Assembly (NCBI GenBank): GCA_029204225.1
Contig: CM055095.1
Location: 67,049,940-67,109,939 of the forward strand
DNA: 60,000 bases
Reading direction: 5' to 3'
Source: Diphasiastrum complanatum
Lineage: Eukaryota; Streptophyta; Lycopodiopsida; Lycopodiales; Lycopodiaceae
Within the stretch, counting starts at the first letter, position 1; every line of letters starts with the position of its first letter. The position numbers and the translations under genes were made by a program. This document shows positions 41,926 to 52,966 of this stretch, piece after piece. The notes beneath the pieces are model-generated. The model made no database searches. It was not told the origin of the DNA and was given only the letters and a program-made list of their open reading frames with translations.

Positions 41926-42261
41926 GACAACCGCCAAGAAATGCTGGAAAAAAAATGCTTCAAGTAGACTGAAAAATCAGCAAGTATGAGGGTGGAAATG
42001 AGTGCTAGCAACCTATAGTCAAATGTGGATTTGGAGTAGCAAACGGAGGCAGAACGAAGTAAAAATTGGAGGGGGATGGGCGCTGGATAGCCTGCAAACA
42101 AGGTGTGAAAAATGGCTGCAAATGGAGACAAAAACGAATGAAAGTGACAAGTATGAAGGGGCTGGACAGCCTGCAAACAAAAGTGAAGAGAAGGTTGAAA
42201 ATAGAAGAAAAAATAGACGAAAGAGATGAGGGAAATTGGGCGTTGGACAGCCTGCAAACAA
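41917..42261 (+). repeat. Four spaced copies of GGGCGYTGGACAGCCTGCAAACAA
   Basis: GGGCGCTGGACAACCGCCAA (41918), GGGCGCTGGATAGCCTGCAA (42078), GGGGCTGGACAGCCTGCAA (42158) and GGGCGTTGGACAGCCTGCAA (42238), the last three 80 bp apart. The last three keep 3' GCAAACAA. They lie just left of a copia-type PBS. Confidence 0.7.
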
Positions 42262-42519
42262 GTAAGAGTTGGGTTCCGGAAATGATCTGCCAAATTTTTT
42301 TTTTCTGGCCGCCAAATTTAGCGGAAGTACTTTCGCTAACTGTCCACTAAAGCTCCACCAAGGAAAATGCTCTGATGGGCATTGGTCCTCCTCCAAATTG
42401 TGCTGAATGTTGTTGAAGCAAAGAGATGAAAGCCCTCATCAAAGACAAAAAAAAAAATCAGCAAGAAAAATGGGTGCCCAATAAGAAAATTAGATATGAA
42501 ATTCAACAATCAGGGAAGT

Positions 42520-42531
42520 GCTCTGATACCA
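42520..42531 (-). other. Copia-type primer binding site (tRNA-iMet) 1
   Basis: GCTCTGATACCA is the reverse complement of TGGTATCAGAGC, the standard plant initiator-tRNA-Met site. An LTR-like sequence follows to the right, so the element reads on the minus strand. Confidence 0.8.
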
Positions 42532-43010
42532 AGTTAAGAATGCAACCGCAACTGATCTAGAGCTAAGCTGTGAAAGCATCACATAAGCAAGACTTAGCCC
42601 TAGAAAGTAGGAAAGAGAGCTTAAAGAGACTAATGAGGAGAGAGATCAATATCATAGCTAAATAACAAATGACACAAATTCCCTACTTATAGCCTAAAAG
42701 AAGCCCTAAAATTAGTGGCAAGGGCCCAACTAGGAGGGATAATAGTGCGCCCTCCAAGGCCCCCACTCTCTAGTAATATGTCCAAATGTCCAAATAAGGC
42801 CCAAAGCCAACCATATAGCCTAAGTGTCAATAATGAATAAAAAAAGGGCCCAAGGCCTGCTTATGCATAAAGTAAAGTATTTAAATGTAAATGGATGTGG
42901 CAAATGTAATGAGCCGAGTCCATAACTGGATCCCAATTTCCAAATGCCTCCACTTGAGAATACCCAATAGATACTCACTCCAATATCACATTCAAGTCCC
43001 TCACTTGTTG
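42532..43010 (-). repeat. LTR-like sequence next to PBS 1
   Basis: Begins AAGTTAAGAATGCAACC, contains GACTTAGCCCTAGAAAG and a TTCCCTACTTATAGCCTAAA promoter-like stretch. Its right edge is unclear. No coding domain of its element is recognisable to the left. Confidence 0.45.
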
Positions 43011-44010
43011 ATATCCCATCCAGTCTTCATGTGAGATCTTCCTTGGCTGCATCCAAACAACCTCTCTATTCTAACACTAGACCATGCAAACTCACTTTGC
43101 ACTTCTAATATATCACTTGACTTAAATTAAACTGATAAACAAAGTAGATCCAAAACATCTGATCTTTCCACTAACATCCTTCACCCTGTGACTGTCACAA
43201 TTACCTTGCCATCTTCAAACTAGCATAAATGTCACCTCAAATGCAACATTTTCTCCCTTGCAACTGCATGTGGAACAACCAAAACCACCAAATTTGATAA
43301 TGCCATTGTCGATTCTTACCTTGAGAGACCCCCTCCAAGCATCCCTTGAGCTTGGTTAGTTCTAACTTCCAAAAGTTGAACCAGAAGACATGAACTTTCT
43401 CACCATGTTCGATGACATAATGCGGCACAATGCTTGACTCTCTCTTGTGGTTGGCTTCCCTCTCTTAATCCTTGGCAAATAAGATTTTTTCACAATGTCC
43501 ACTGCAAGTTTACCACATCTTCTAGTTTTCTTTAATGCAATTTCACCATTCACCACCTTAACTCACAATTTACTATGTTTAAGCCCTCAAAACTGCTTGA
43601 AAATCACTTTAGAATTCCTTGGCTGTAGGCACAAGCCTTTTACCTAGTCTACCCCACAGATTTATAGCACAAAATTGGGCCTGATTGACACACAGTTCAC
43701 CAAATAATGAATGTTGTACCTTGTTAGGTCACTTGTCTTCCGCTTCATACAATGGTGTCAAGAATGCGTCAAAATGTGTTTTTTTTCTTAACGATGTTGT
43801 CTCTCTATTCGTTAGCTTTGTGAAGGCTTTTACGTGCTTCAATTTGGCCCTTATTTGGCCCAAATAGCCCTCCTCAAGTCATAGTTATGGTCTTCCAAAA
43901 TGGCCTTAGAAAGTCTTCCAAAAAATGAACTATTTTTTTTTCTTTTTGAAGAAATCCTGGAATCGCTCTTCCAAGAGCTACAATCGTGCACATTCCTCCA
44001 TAGCCTAAAA
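43011..44010 (-). other. Internal region of an unnamed copia/TRIM-like element
   Basis: Lies left of PBS 2. Minus-strand frames of 60-64 residues (43237-43556) have no known domain. A poly(T) stretch lies at 43930. Confidence 0.35.
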
Positions 44011-44440
44011 GCTCTGATACCAATTTAACATACTATGCGAAAATTCAGATCTAGTGGAGAGTACAGATTAGAGATGCAATCACTGATTGATTGCCATCCA
44101 TAGAAACCACAAACAAAATCCATAAGCAACAGAGTGTGGAGGAGCTCACATAAGCAAAGAGCTCACAGAGCAAAATCAATGATTATTACAAAGAAAGTGT
44201 TCATATACAAGCAAAGGTCCCCTTTAGCATGGGGATGCCACATGGCATAAGCCTCTACGTGGCATTTTAAGCTATATACAGGTGTAATCCCATTTTCGGC
44301 CTAGGAGAAGCCCTCGGGCTGGCTTCTTAACTAAATCCTACCTACCAAACTGAAAATTACATTTCTAATTAACTGCATAGTCATAACCAGAAAGCTAATC
44401 CACTGTACAATCACACTGGGAGCTTATTATTTCTAACAGC
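44011..44440 (-). repeat. Copia-type primer binding site 2 (44011-44022) and LTR-like sequence
   Basis: GCTCTGATACCA followed by ATTTAACATACTATGCG and a sequence with GATTATTACAAAGAAAG (the usual poly-A/TATA-like LTR zone), ending in words such as TATTTCTAACA at 44433. The LTR edge is inferred from TAACA only. Confidence 0.5.
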
Positions 44441-45823
44441 TTTGTCAAGATGTGTGTAGAGTACCAAATATACGATAGACATTTTATTAGTCTTTGTTTT
44501 GCTAGAAAATTTTCTTAGCCTATCAACACTTTGGACAAAGGCTCATTCACCATTTAGTGGATCTATAAGGTTGAACAAGAGGGTTACTTTGAAGAGTTGC
44601 AACTACATTACAAAGGTGTTACGACTACTATTGTAAGTTTGAGATAGTTTTTGACATAACAAAGAAGATGAAACTTTTTGACTTTTATAAGGTCCACCCA
44701 CAAAGTCCTAGGCCAACAATGCCATATTACATTCGACAAATGCTATGACATCCCTACTCACTTTATCATAATTGTCATCCAAGAGTAAGTGCAAGTTGGT
44801 TGCATGTACAAACATACATCCACACGACCTTCCATACATACAAAACATGAATGACTAAAATTTGTTACTTCAAACCAACTTGTTAACAATGTACATACCC
44901 CTCACTTAACGCTACTAAAATCATATGCAAATCTAGATTCAAACCTCATAAAGATGAAAACAATATACATGCTAGAAGATAAGCGAATGACGTGTGTGGA
45001 ATTGACAAGCTATTTTTACATGCCAATTTTGCTTTTGTAGTAATGCTTGCATGGATTAGCCATAGTTTTCAAATAGTTGGTATGTGGTTCATAATTCTTT
45101 GTTCTAGCTAGTTAAGTGTATGGAAATTCTTAAAAGCAACAACCAATTTGCAATTTGTTTGTACAATTTGATTTCATTTCAATAGAACTCTAGGCATAGG
45201 GGTTGCTCTAAGAATTTGTTAGCCCATGAGCATGCATTTGGTCATTGCTATGATATGTTTTGGTTTCTTGATGGGAGGGTAAGATTGACTATATCTCACC
45301 CAGTCAATGACAAGCAGTCATACATGGATATTCATATTCTAATGCATACAGGCAAAATATGGCAATCAAAACAATTTATATAACCATAAGTTTATGAGAA
45401 AACCATACTTAGGGTGTGTATAAGAGCAAGTATACTTTCTTTGACAAAAATTCATGTCAATATATCAACTTGAATGTTGGCATGAGCATATATTGTGCTA
45501 AAATAGCCTACAAAAGTAATTAACAATAGAATTTCCTTTGGTTGAAGTAGCACAAATGATAACATATTGTTGATAGTATTCTTCCATTTCCAACCATTTC
45601 AGACAAATTAATTGAATCTAAGGACAAGCTGATGCTATTACCTACATTTTTGTTGCAAATAGCTAAGTTTGTCCAAGAGATTTTAGATTGAACTCGTAAT
45701 TTTGTATTCTCTCTTTCTAAATCCAATTCCTACAATGGCGAAGAAACTAGATGACAAGGGTAAGTGTTTGTTATTGTAATTCTCATATATTAACATTTTT
45801 CTTTTTCTTTTGTGACAATGTAG
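44441..45823 (+). other. NME7-like intron, 3' end
   Basis: AT-rich sequence without recognised features. A 3' splice site CTTTTTCTTTTGTGACAATGTAG closes it. The pyrimidine tract is good. Confidence 0.5.
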
Positions 45824-45940
45824 GTTAAGAATGCGATACATTGCACTGACTTACCAGAGGATGGAGTTTTGGAGTCTCAATTCATTTTCAAACAAAGGTT
45901 CAAACCAGCTCAAGAAGTAATTAAATGCAAAAAATTTTAA
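45824..45940 (+). CDS. NME7: NME7-like protein, terminal exon
   Basis: A 38-codon exon plus TAA (45938-45940). It starts VKNAIHCTDLPEDGVLESQF, the NME7 form of the NDPK catalytic loop. His in NAIHCTDL corresponds to the phosphorylated histidine of NDPKs (NxxHGSDS in NME1/2; NAVHCTDLPEDG in NME7). The end is IFKQRF followed by a short basic tail. It joins the 21111-21281 exon in phase 0, after FGTNK. The exon keeps the catalytic His, the motif is intact, and there is no sign of decay. Its distance of 24.5 kb from the previous exon is due to transposon insertion. Confidence 0.92.
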   Translation, partial: VKNAIHCTDLPEDGVLESQFIFKQRFKPAQEVIKCKKF

Positions 45941-47116
45941 TTTGATATAGGGTTTTTCTTTCTCAGGCACTACTATTTTCTCAAAACTTGTTGGAAAATT
46001 TATAACCTACTATGATTTTTTAGAAGTTGTGCTCACCACATGAACTTTTTTTCGAAGGACATTGTATCTCTTAGCATATGATCAGCCATTTTACTTAGCT
46101 AAATAATTAGTATTTACGCGTAACCGAGGGAGGGGGCATAAGACGTCACCTCAACTAGGAATACTAGTTATTTAGATAGTAAAATCTATCTCTGGAAATT
46201 CTCGAGAAAAATTGAGTAAAGAAGCTTTAATTTCAGAATGGAATTTGCCTCATATCAACTTTAGTAGGAAATTTAGACCTTATATATATCACCCCTTCAT
46301 TGCAAAACTTCAATAATTAAGTAGCAACTACACTTCAAATTGCAAGTTTTGAAATGATGATCAAATTTATGATAGTTCCAAGTCATTAAGAGCTCTTAAA
46401 ATCGACATTTCTAATAGAAAGGTGTAAGCTGTCCTTAATGCATATTGAGGTCTCCGAACTAAAAACTTAATAAGTTTTTATGCCGAAGTCCAAATCAGAA
46501 GATTTTTAGTGCCCAAACAGAGCTAAGTCAATGTACAATAGTTTTGTATGGCTTTTGTTCCGACATAAACGGAGCTAGTATGCGGAATTAACACTCTGTT
46601 TTGCATTATCTTCACATTCTAGCACAGAGGGACAGTCCTTAAACTTGTAAGGTAATCTTTAAGGACCCAACCTTTAAAATGTTTTAAAAAATGTCGTCAA
46701 AAAAATTTAAAAGGACCATAAAAAAAGTTTCACATTTGCATTTCTCTTGGGCACCTGAAATTTCCACCAACGGCCCCTTCATCTCCTTCACGCACCCGTT
46801 AGAGGATCGCGCTGCCTCCTGCTCCTTTCTGGATCGCAACCAACGGGCCTCTCACAGCGACTGGATATTCAGCAGGATGGCCAATTTTACTGTTAAAAGA
46901 GCGATTCGAGCATCTGTTTCATCGTAGCAGTGTCCAAGAGCCAGTCTTGCATCTGCAAGAGGCAATATGCGTGAACTATGTCCATCTTGCAAAGAGCGAG
47001 CAGTACAGATAGGTCTGTATCAAAGGTTGTATAGCCCAGCTTTCAGAATTGCATGGAATGAGTAGAGCATAACTGTGACAGCATTTTAAGGCCAGTGTTC
47101 TGTAGCTTTATCATCG
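45941..47116. other. Downstream of the NME7-like gene; no assured gene
   Basis: Presumed 3' UTR and flank. From 46690 to 46930 a GC-richer stretch holds a 78-residue + strand frame (KKFKRTIKKVSHLHFSW, FSRMANFTVKRAIRASVSS) that I do not recognise. Confidence 0.35.
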
Positions 47117-47386
47117 TTGCTCGGATTACAGCACATGGAAGTGCTACAAGTGCATGTTCTTGAAAGGGCTGACACATTCATTCGAAAGACAACAGCAGAT
47201 GCGTCTTTGAAGGTGCATGCAACTACACCCAGCCTCCTTCCCCGTAGAAGGCACTACGATGATGTGTCTCACAGTAGCAGGTGCAGAGACAGAGGTAGTG
47301 GATCAAGGCATCAAAACCTTCCCTGCGGCTTATTGGTTCGCAACATTCCACGTGATTCTAAACTTCAGAGAGCATGCTTCTGGTGA
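47117..47386 (+). pseudogene. Possible SR splicing-factor (SC35-like) fragment
   Basis: Within an 89-residue frame the stretch SLLPRRRHYDDVSHSSRCRD, then RGSGSRHQNLPCGLLVRNIP and RDSK, looks like the start of plant SC35-like proteins. These have an Arg/Ser/Tyr-rich N-terminus directly before SLLVRNIPLDxR, the RNP-2 strand of the RRM. After RDSK the similarity ends, and the rest of the RRM is not seen. It could be a leftover exon of a neighbouring gene or a captured piece inside the TRIM-like element to its right. Resemblance rests on one short motif. Confidence 0.35.
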
Positions 47387-47795
47387 ATTCACTGCAGAAT
47401 CTCCCACCATCTGCAACAGCATGTGTAGTCCACTGCAACAGAGATTCCGCATAATGTATTCAAAGCTTCTCAAGCCTCTGGTCATTCCAACGACATCAGG
47501 ATACTTCTTGGAGAAACCCCAGCAGATTTCCACATTCATTCATTGTGCATTTAACACAGAATCAACAAGCAATTAAAATGCTTCTCTCTTTCTTTTTTTA
47601 TTCTGCATTTCTTAGGATAAACACAAAACTTCAGAGACAAAATCTTTGTTTATTTGCAAACATAAAAACTTCAAAGTGCGGAAATTTTACAGCAAACAAG
47701 ATGCTATCAAAATCTCCTAAGAACCATACTGCATGCCCGGATCTTCACGGGTTAGCCATTCCCTGCTTTGCCCAGATCAGGGTTAGCCATTCCCT

Positions 47796-48067
47796 GCTCT
47801 GATACCATGTTTCAAATCAGAGCATGCACATAACCAATCACAGAGGAGAAGAGGAGAGAGAGAACACCATAGCGTGTATTTTAATAGGAACCACAATACA
47901 ATGAAAAATAGTGAACGTGAGAGAGATACAAGGAGGTTGTGTCCCCTCACATCTAACTACTTCACAAATAGCCAGTTTTTCCTATTTCCCTAAATAGTAA
48001 TATTTGGCACACAGGCCCATTAACAGTGAATAACCAAAGATCTTTGGACACTACTGATATTCTAACA
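47796..48067 (-). repeat. Copia-type primer binding site 3 (47796-47807) and TRIM-like LTR
   Basis: GCTCTGATACCA abuts TGTTTCAAATCAGAGC at 47808. A plausible right end TATTCTAACA at 48067 gives a short LTR of about 260 bp. The absence of any coding domain to the left suggests a TRIM-like element. GGTTAGCCATTCCCTGCT occurs twice (47750, 47781) just before the PBS. Confidence 0.6.
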
Positions 48068-49057
48068 ACCAAAGATGGACATTACTGATATTCTACGAGT
48101 TACTAGCTCACTTATTTTAAAGTTGTATTTTGCCTTTCTTACATTTACAAGACTATGTGTTTGAACATCAAAAGGATAATCAACAAGTTTTTCGTACTAA
48201 CAATGAATACACATGATTTCAATGAATACTCACAAAACCCTTAATTGGTGTATATCATATTTTATGGGATGAAGCTCATCATTGTAGTCCAGATTGATGG
48301 TCAAATAAAAAGTATATATTTTTTCACACTTTAAAGCATATGAGCAACACCTTTGTAGAGTTTATCCATGAATGTACTCTTTTAGTTGTTATTCAACTTC
48401 TTCAAAATCTTATCCAAAAGTTTTGTAAAGTGAACAAACTACATTAATTTCATAAATAGAAAAACTCCACAAGCTGGCTTGAAAGAGAATTGTAAACACA
48501 TAAAAAAACAAGAATTTGTTAGTTATTGATTTGTCTTCACTGAGAACAATAAAGTTTAAAAAAAGAAAAAGTTACCTTGCATTTTCATGAGATATATACC
48601 ATTCAATGATAAAAAAAAGCTCATTTCTTATACAGTATTCAATGGAGATTGAACCACACTTTTTAGAAGTAAAATTTGATTCCTTGCAATTTAAATTCTT
48701 ATACTATTACTATGTGAAACGATTTTTACAAAGATCAAGACAAAAATATTCACATCAATTTCTAGGTATTTTCAATGCATACGTGACGTAGTAAAAATTT
48801 TTTTTCATCACAATTGCTCTAAAATGCTAAAATTTGTGAGAAAAAAACCCAAAAAAACATTTAAATAAAAGCATCACGGAAATGCTTTGCAAGGATAATT
48901 GTTAAAAAAAGTTTATTTTTAAACTAAGCTCATTTTTTTTTTTTAATCGTTCCTACCATTAAGTTGCTAAAGTATAAGTCTTATCCATTAAGCTACTAAA
49001 GTATAAGTCCTATTTATTTAGGCATTGGACATGTATTTCCATTTCAATAGTTTCACT
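48068..49057. other. No gene seen
   Basis: Strongly AT-rich with A and T runs. CCATTAAGTTGCTAAAGTATAAGTC and CCATTAAGCTACTAAAGTATAAGTC (48957, 48986) form a 29-bp tandem pair. Confidence 0.5.
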
Positions 49058-51438
49058 TTATCTATCATTGTGGGCGAGAGATTGTCGCAAGAAGAAGGTG
49101 GATATCAAGAACGATAAAGTAAAGCAACTTAGTAATCTTGTTGACGACGATGTCGATATCGACAATGCCAACCCTAGCACAACATTTATGATCAAATTGG
49201 CATCACAAAACTCTGTGGACAATATACATTGTTTCATAGAATCGAGAGCAAGGTGATGAGCAACAAGTCTTGCTTCAAAGATATGAAGTCGACAGATGAT
49301 GGATACAAGGTTGCTCAAGGAGATAGAGATGAATGCCAAATTCAAGATATTGGCATTGTGCATATAGTATTTTCTAATTACCAAATCAAGGTAATTGAGA
49401 ATGTCTTGTATATACTTGGCTTGCAGAAAAGTTTGTTTTCCATGGTTACGATGATTGATCACATGCTAAAGGTTGATTCAGCAATAACAAGTGTCATGTC
49501 AGATATGTAAAACAAGGCTACAAGGTGATTGCTGATGGGTTTCATAAAAAATCATGTGGTTTTGTAGAAGCTGAATATCATGGTCTCTAAGTGCAATGGA
49601 TTAGTGACAACCACGTCTTTTCAAAGTGATTGGTGGCATAAATGCCTAGGTCACTCAGACTTTAGGAGTTTGAGATTGCTTCACAAGTTGAAAATGGTGA
49701 CAAGTCTAATTAGTACATTGGATGATAAGGAGGAGCCTATTTGTAAGGGATGAATACTAGGAAAATCACATCAAGAAAAGTTTGACAAGGACGGGGAAAA
49801 AAGGTCCAAATGAGTGCTTGAGCAAGTGCACTCATATTTGTGTGAGCCAAATAAGACGATGTCCATCGATGGGACATTTTACTTAATGACATTCATTGAT
49901 GATAATTCAAGGAGAACATGGATCTACACAATCAAAGATAGAATCTTCAAGGCCTTAGTGGAAAATTAAGAGAATGCCATGATCGTAATGATAAGATCTA
50001 ATCAACAAGGTGAATATTGAATCAAACAACAATTTGCACAAGCCCACAAACCTCAACAGAATGGGGGGTAGTGGAAAGAAAGAATTGCACAATTATAGAA
50101 TCTGCTTGAGCCATGATGACTCATACGGGAGTTGCAAATTCTATTTGAGATGAGGTAGTACGCATGGCAGTTTCCTTGCAAAACATGATCCCCATAGTTG
50201 TTGTACAAAGCCATACCCCTGAAGAAGCATTCAATGGAAAGAAACCGAGAGTAGATGGTAGACTACAAGTATTTGGATGCAGAAAACATGTGCATATCCC
50301 TAAGAATGAGAGAAGGAAGATGCAAATGAAGGCCTTGAGACGCATTTTCATAGGCTATGGCAAGCAAAACAAAGGGTATCATTGCTATGATCCAGTGGAT
50401 CAATGTATGCACATAAGCTGAGATGTTGTACTTGATGTGGTTCATAGGTTTTGTGATGATGAGAGGGATGGTGATGATCTATCCAAGAACTTCATTGATG
50501 AAGCTGCATCACCACCATCGGATGAACAAGTCAATGAGGATGAAGGATGTGGCATGCGTCCCGTAGATGAGATTAGGTGGAGGAGGGATCAACCTTTTGG
50601 GACAAGAAAAACAGAAGTTGCTAGAGAAAAGTGCAAGGAAAAATATATTCTTTGGGACATGTATTCACTTCGAAGTGGGTCACCCCAGTGGAAGCTACCA
50701 AAATGGTACACTAGATTGATGGATAGTGCAATGCAAGAGGTAGCAGAATTTAACAAACAAGGAGAGCTAGGCCATTCCATGCACAAGAGGAAGGACCTTG
50801 ATAAGTATAGGGTCAATCTAGCGCTTATGAGCCATGTTGTTGAATCAAGTGAGCCCTCTTGCTTTGAGAAAGCCAAGGAAGAAGAAATTTGATAAAAGCC
50901 AATGCAAGAGGAGATCAAGTCCATCAAACACCATGATACTTGGGAGATTGTGTAGATCTTTTTAAAGGCAAAAGACCCATTTGTAACAAATGGGTATATA
51001 AGATGAGGTATAATGCCAACGACACCCTTGTGAAGCACAAAACAAGGCATGTGGTAAAAGGGTTCACACAATGTAAAAGCACTGACTATGAGGAGACATT
51101 TTCTCCCATGGCAAGTTGTAACACACTTCGTATGGTTATTGCTTTGGTAAGTTCCATCAGAAGGATGTGACGTCCAATTTTTTGAATGGCAAACTTGACA
51201 AAAATATGCATCAACCAAGTGGTTTTTAGATACAGGGCATGGAAGACAAAGTATGAAAATGGAAGCAGGCCTTGTATGAATTGAAGCAAGCACCTCATGC
51301 CTGGTATAGCCACTTTGACGATCTAGAGATTTGGTACACACTTCCTTTCAGATTTCAAGCTTTACTACTTTGAGCAAGATTATAGTATCGCCCTACCCTG
51401 ATTGTGTTGTATGTAGATGACCTCATAATCATAGGTAA
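49058..51438 (+). pseudogene. Copia gag-end/protease/integrase/RT, heavily decayed (+ strand)
   Basis: In order: end of a zinc knuckle (WARDCRKKKVD), protease remnant (DDGYKVAQGDRDECQIQDIG, VENVLYI-like), pre-integrase (WWHKCLGHSDFRSLRLLHK) and integrase core (LMTFIDDNSRRTWIYTI, PQQNGG). The core is followed by AFNGKKPRVDGRLQVFGC and FIGYGKQNKGYHCYDP. RT fingers follow (KWVYKMRYNANDTLVKHK, DYEETFSPMA) and the YVDDLIIIGNE box at about 51408. Stops and frameshifts are frequent. The RT is cut at 51438, directly after YVDD, by the LTR of a minus-strand copia. Confidence 0.85.
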
Positions 51439-51751
51439 TGAGTTCAGAATACAGTTTAAAGCCCTGACCAAATCAATCACCACAACACAACATCAAATGC
51501 AATAAGACAAACAACATAATTGCTCTCCCACAAACTGTATATTCACACTAATCAGCAAGTACAAAGATAAAGTTGCTTAAGAGCACTCAAAGGGCTCGTA
51601 AAAGAAAGACAACCCGATAATTCTAGAACTAAGCACACGTGGTGCCGTCGAAATTAGAAAGCACCATATAAATTGATCATTGCTATTGTAACTCTCTCCC
51701 TCAATGATCAACGTCTCTCTTTATTTTAAAGTTTACTCTATTCATGGAACA
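51439..51751 (-). repeat. Candidate 3' LTR of the minus-strand copia
   Basis: TGAGTTCAGAATAC (51439) to TTCATGGAACA (51751), 313 bp. On the minus strand a purine tract ATGGAGGTA stands just before TGTTCCATG. The left edge coincides with the break in the + strand copia RT. Confidence 0.55.
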
Positions 51752-52966
51752 TACCTCCATGATAGTATCATAAGTAAAGGCTTTTTACATAACTAGATCT
51801 AAGCCAAGTTTGGCTCTAAAAGTTTCAAACTTCTCTTTACTTAAAGCTTTTGTAAATATATCAGCAACTTGCAACAACGTAGAACAGTGTGCGATACTTA
51901 TATCTTCAGATTGTAGCTTTTCATGCACAAAGTGATATTTTACCATCACCATTAAAAAATGCGGACTTCACATCCATTTGATGGACCTTCCACCCAAAAT
52001 GAGATGCTAATTAGGCGATGATAAGGCATAGCGTAGTCCACTTAGCCACTGGAGCAAATGTCTCTTCGTAGTCAATTCCCTTGTTCTGCTCATAGCCCTT
52101 TACTACTAGACGTGCCTTATGTTTTGCTATTGTGCCATCCGCATGAAACTTTGTTCTAAACACCCATTTGTTGTCAATGGGTTTCTTTCCCAGCGGTAGA
52201 TCAACTAACTCCCATGTATCATACCTGTGAATGGACTCCATCTCCTCTTCCATTGCCCTTTGCCACTCTTTGTGATCCTTTGCCTCATCAAAGGTTGATG
52301 GCTCTTGACACTTTAAAATGTCACTCATTAGGGCATAGTTCACATGATAACGATCGGGAGGCTTCATTTCTCGCGTTGATCTTCTCACTTCTTCTTGTGT
52401 GCTAGATCCTGGTTGGTTTAGCTTTGCGTACTTCATGATCTTTTCATACCATTTTGGTATCTTAGACTCAGGTGATACACTGCGTGGAGAGTATGTGTTC
52501 CAAGGGGCGTCCAAGTAATGTCTCTTACTTCCAACCGGTTTCTCCTTTGTTGCTCCTATCAACAAGTACCTTCCCCTAGGCTCTTGGATAGGTGGTGTCT
52601 TCTCATACTCACCCTCTCGACCTTCATCTTCATGTGCATCATCCTGTGGAGTGTCTTCTTCATCTTCTTCTTCCAAGATAGTGGGAAGTCTTTTGATGCT
52701 TTCATTACTTGCATGGTCTTCATCTTCATACATATGCATCTCATCAAAGATCAAATCTTTGCTTATGTGAATCTTGTTCATTACAGGATCAAAACACCTG
52801 TATGCCTTCGTCCTCTCATCATAACCAAAAAAGATACACTTGATTGCTTTGGCATCAAGTTTTTTTCGCTCCTCCTTTGGCACATGTACATAGGCCCTAC
52901 ATCCAATGACACGAAACTTGTCAATTTTTGGCTTTATTCCTGTAAATGCTTCTTCGGGAGTCACAT
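51752..52966 (-). pseudogene. Copia integrase end/RT start joined to RNase H end (internal deletion)
   Basis: A 317-residue frame from 52964 gives the integrase C-terminus (EEAFTGIKPKIDKFRVIGC), the linker to RT, and RT fingers (WELVDLPLGKKPIDNKWVF, KGYEQNKGIDYEETFAPVA). It ends at CLIIA near 52011. After QMDVKSAFFNG-like codons at about 51960 the text jumps to the RNase H terminus, MVKYHFVHEKLQSEDISIA and QVADIFTKALSKEKF. The YVDD core and most of RNase H are deleted. The 5' edge at 52966 abuts a gypsy gag. Confidence 0.85.

Larger units (their letters stand above)
21282..45823 (+). other. NME7-like last intron (24.5 kb) containing nested retrotransposons
   Basis: Bounded by the donor AAG|GTCAAC and the acceptor CAATGTAG. 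It holds the non-autonomous copia element, gypsy B inserted in it, other gypsy LTR pieces and copia/TRIM-like PBS/LTR pieces. All recognisable element ORFs in the intron run antisense to the gene. Both ends of the intron (21282-21600 and 44440-45823) are ordinary AT-rich sequence with no feature I can name. Confidence 0.8.

Noticed and set aside
45735-45775. ATGGCGAAGAAACTAGATGACAAGG followed by GTAAGTG, looking like a first exon with donor
   Set aside because: It lies in the last NME7-like intron, only 60 bp before the terminal exon, and NME7 has no insertion there. No downstream partner exon is found.
50589-51341. 250-residue minus-strand ORF opposite the + strand copia
   Set aside because: It is antisense to recognisable integrase/RT coding sequence. 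No known motif in its own frame.
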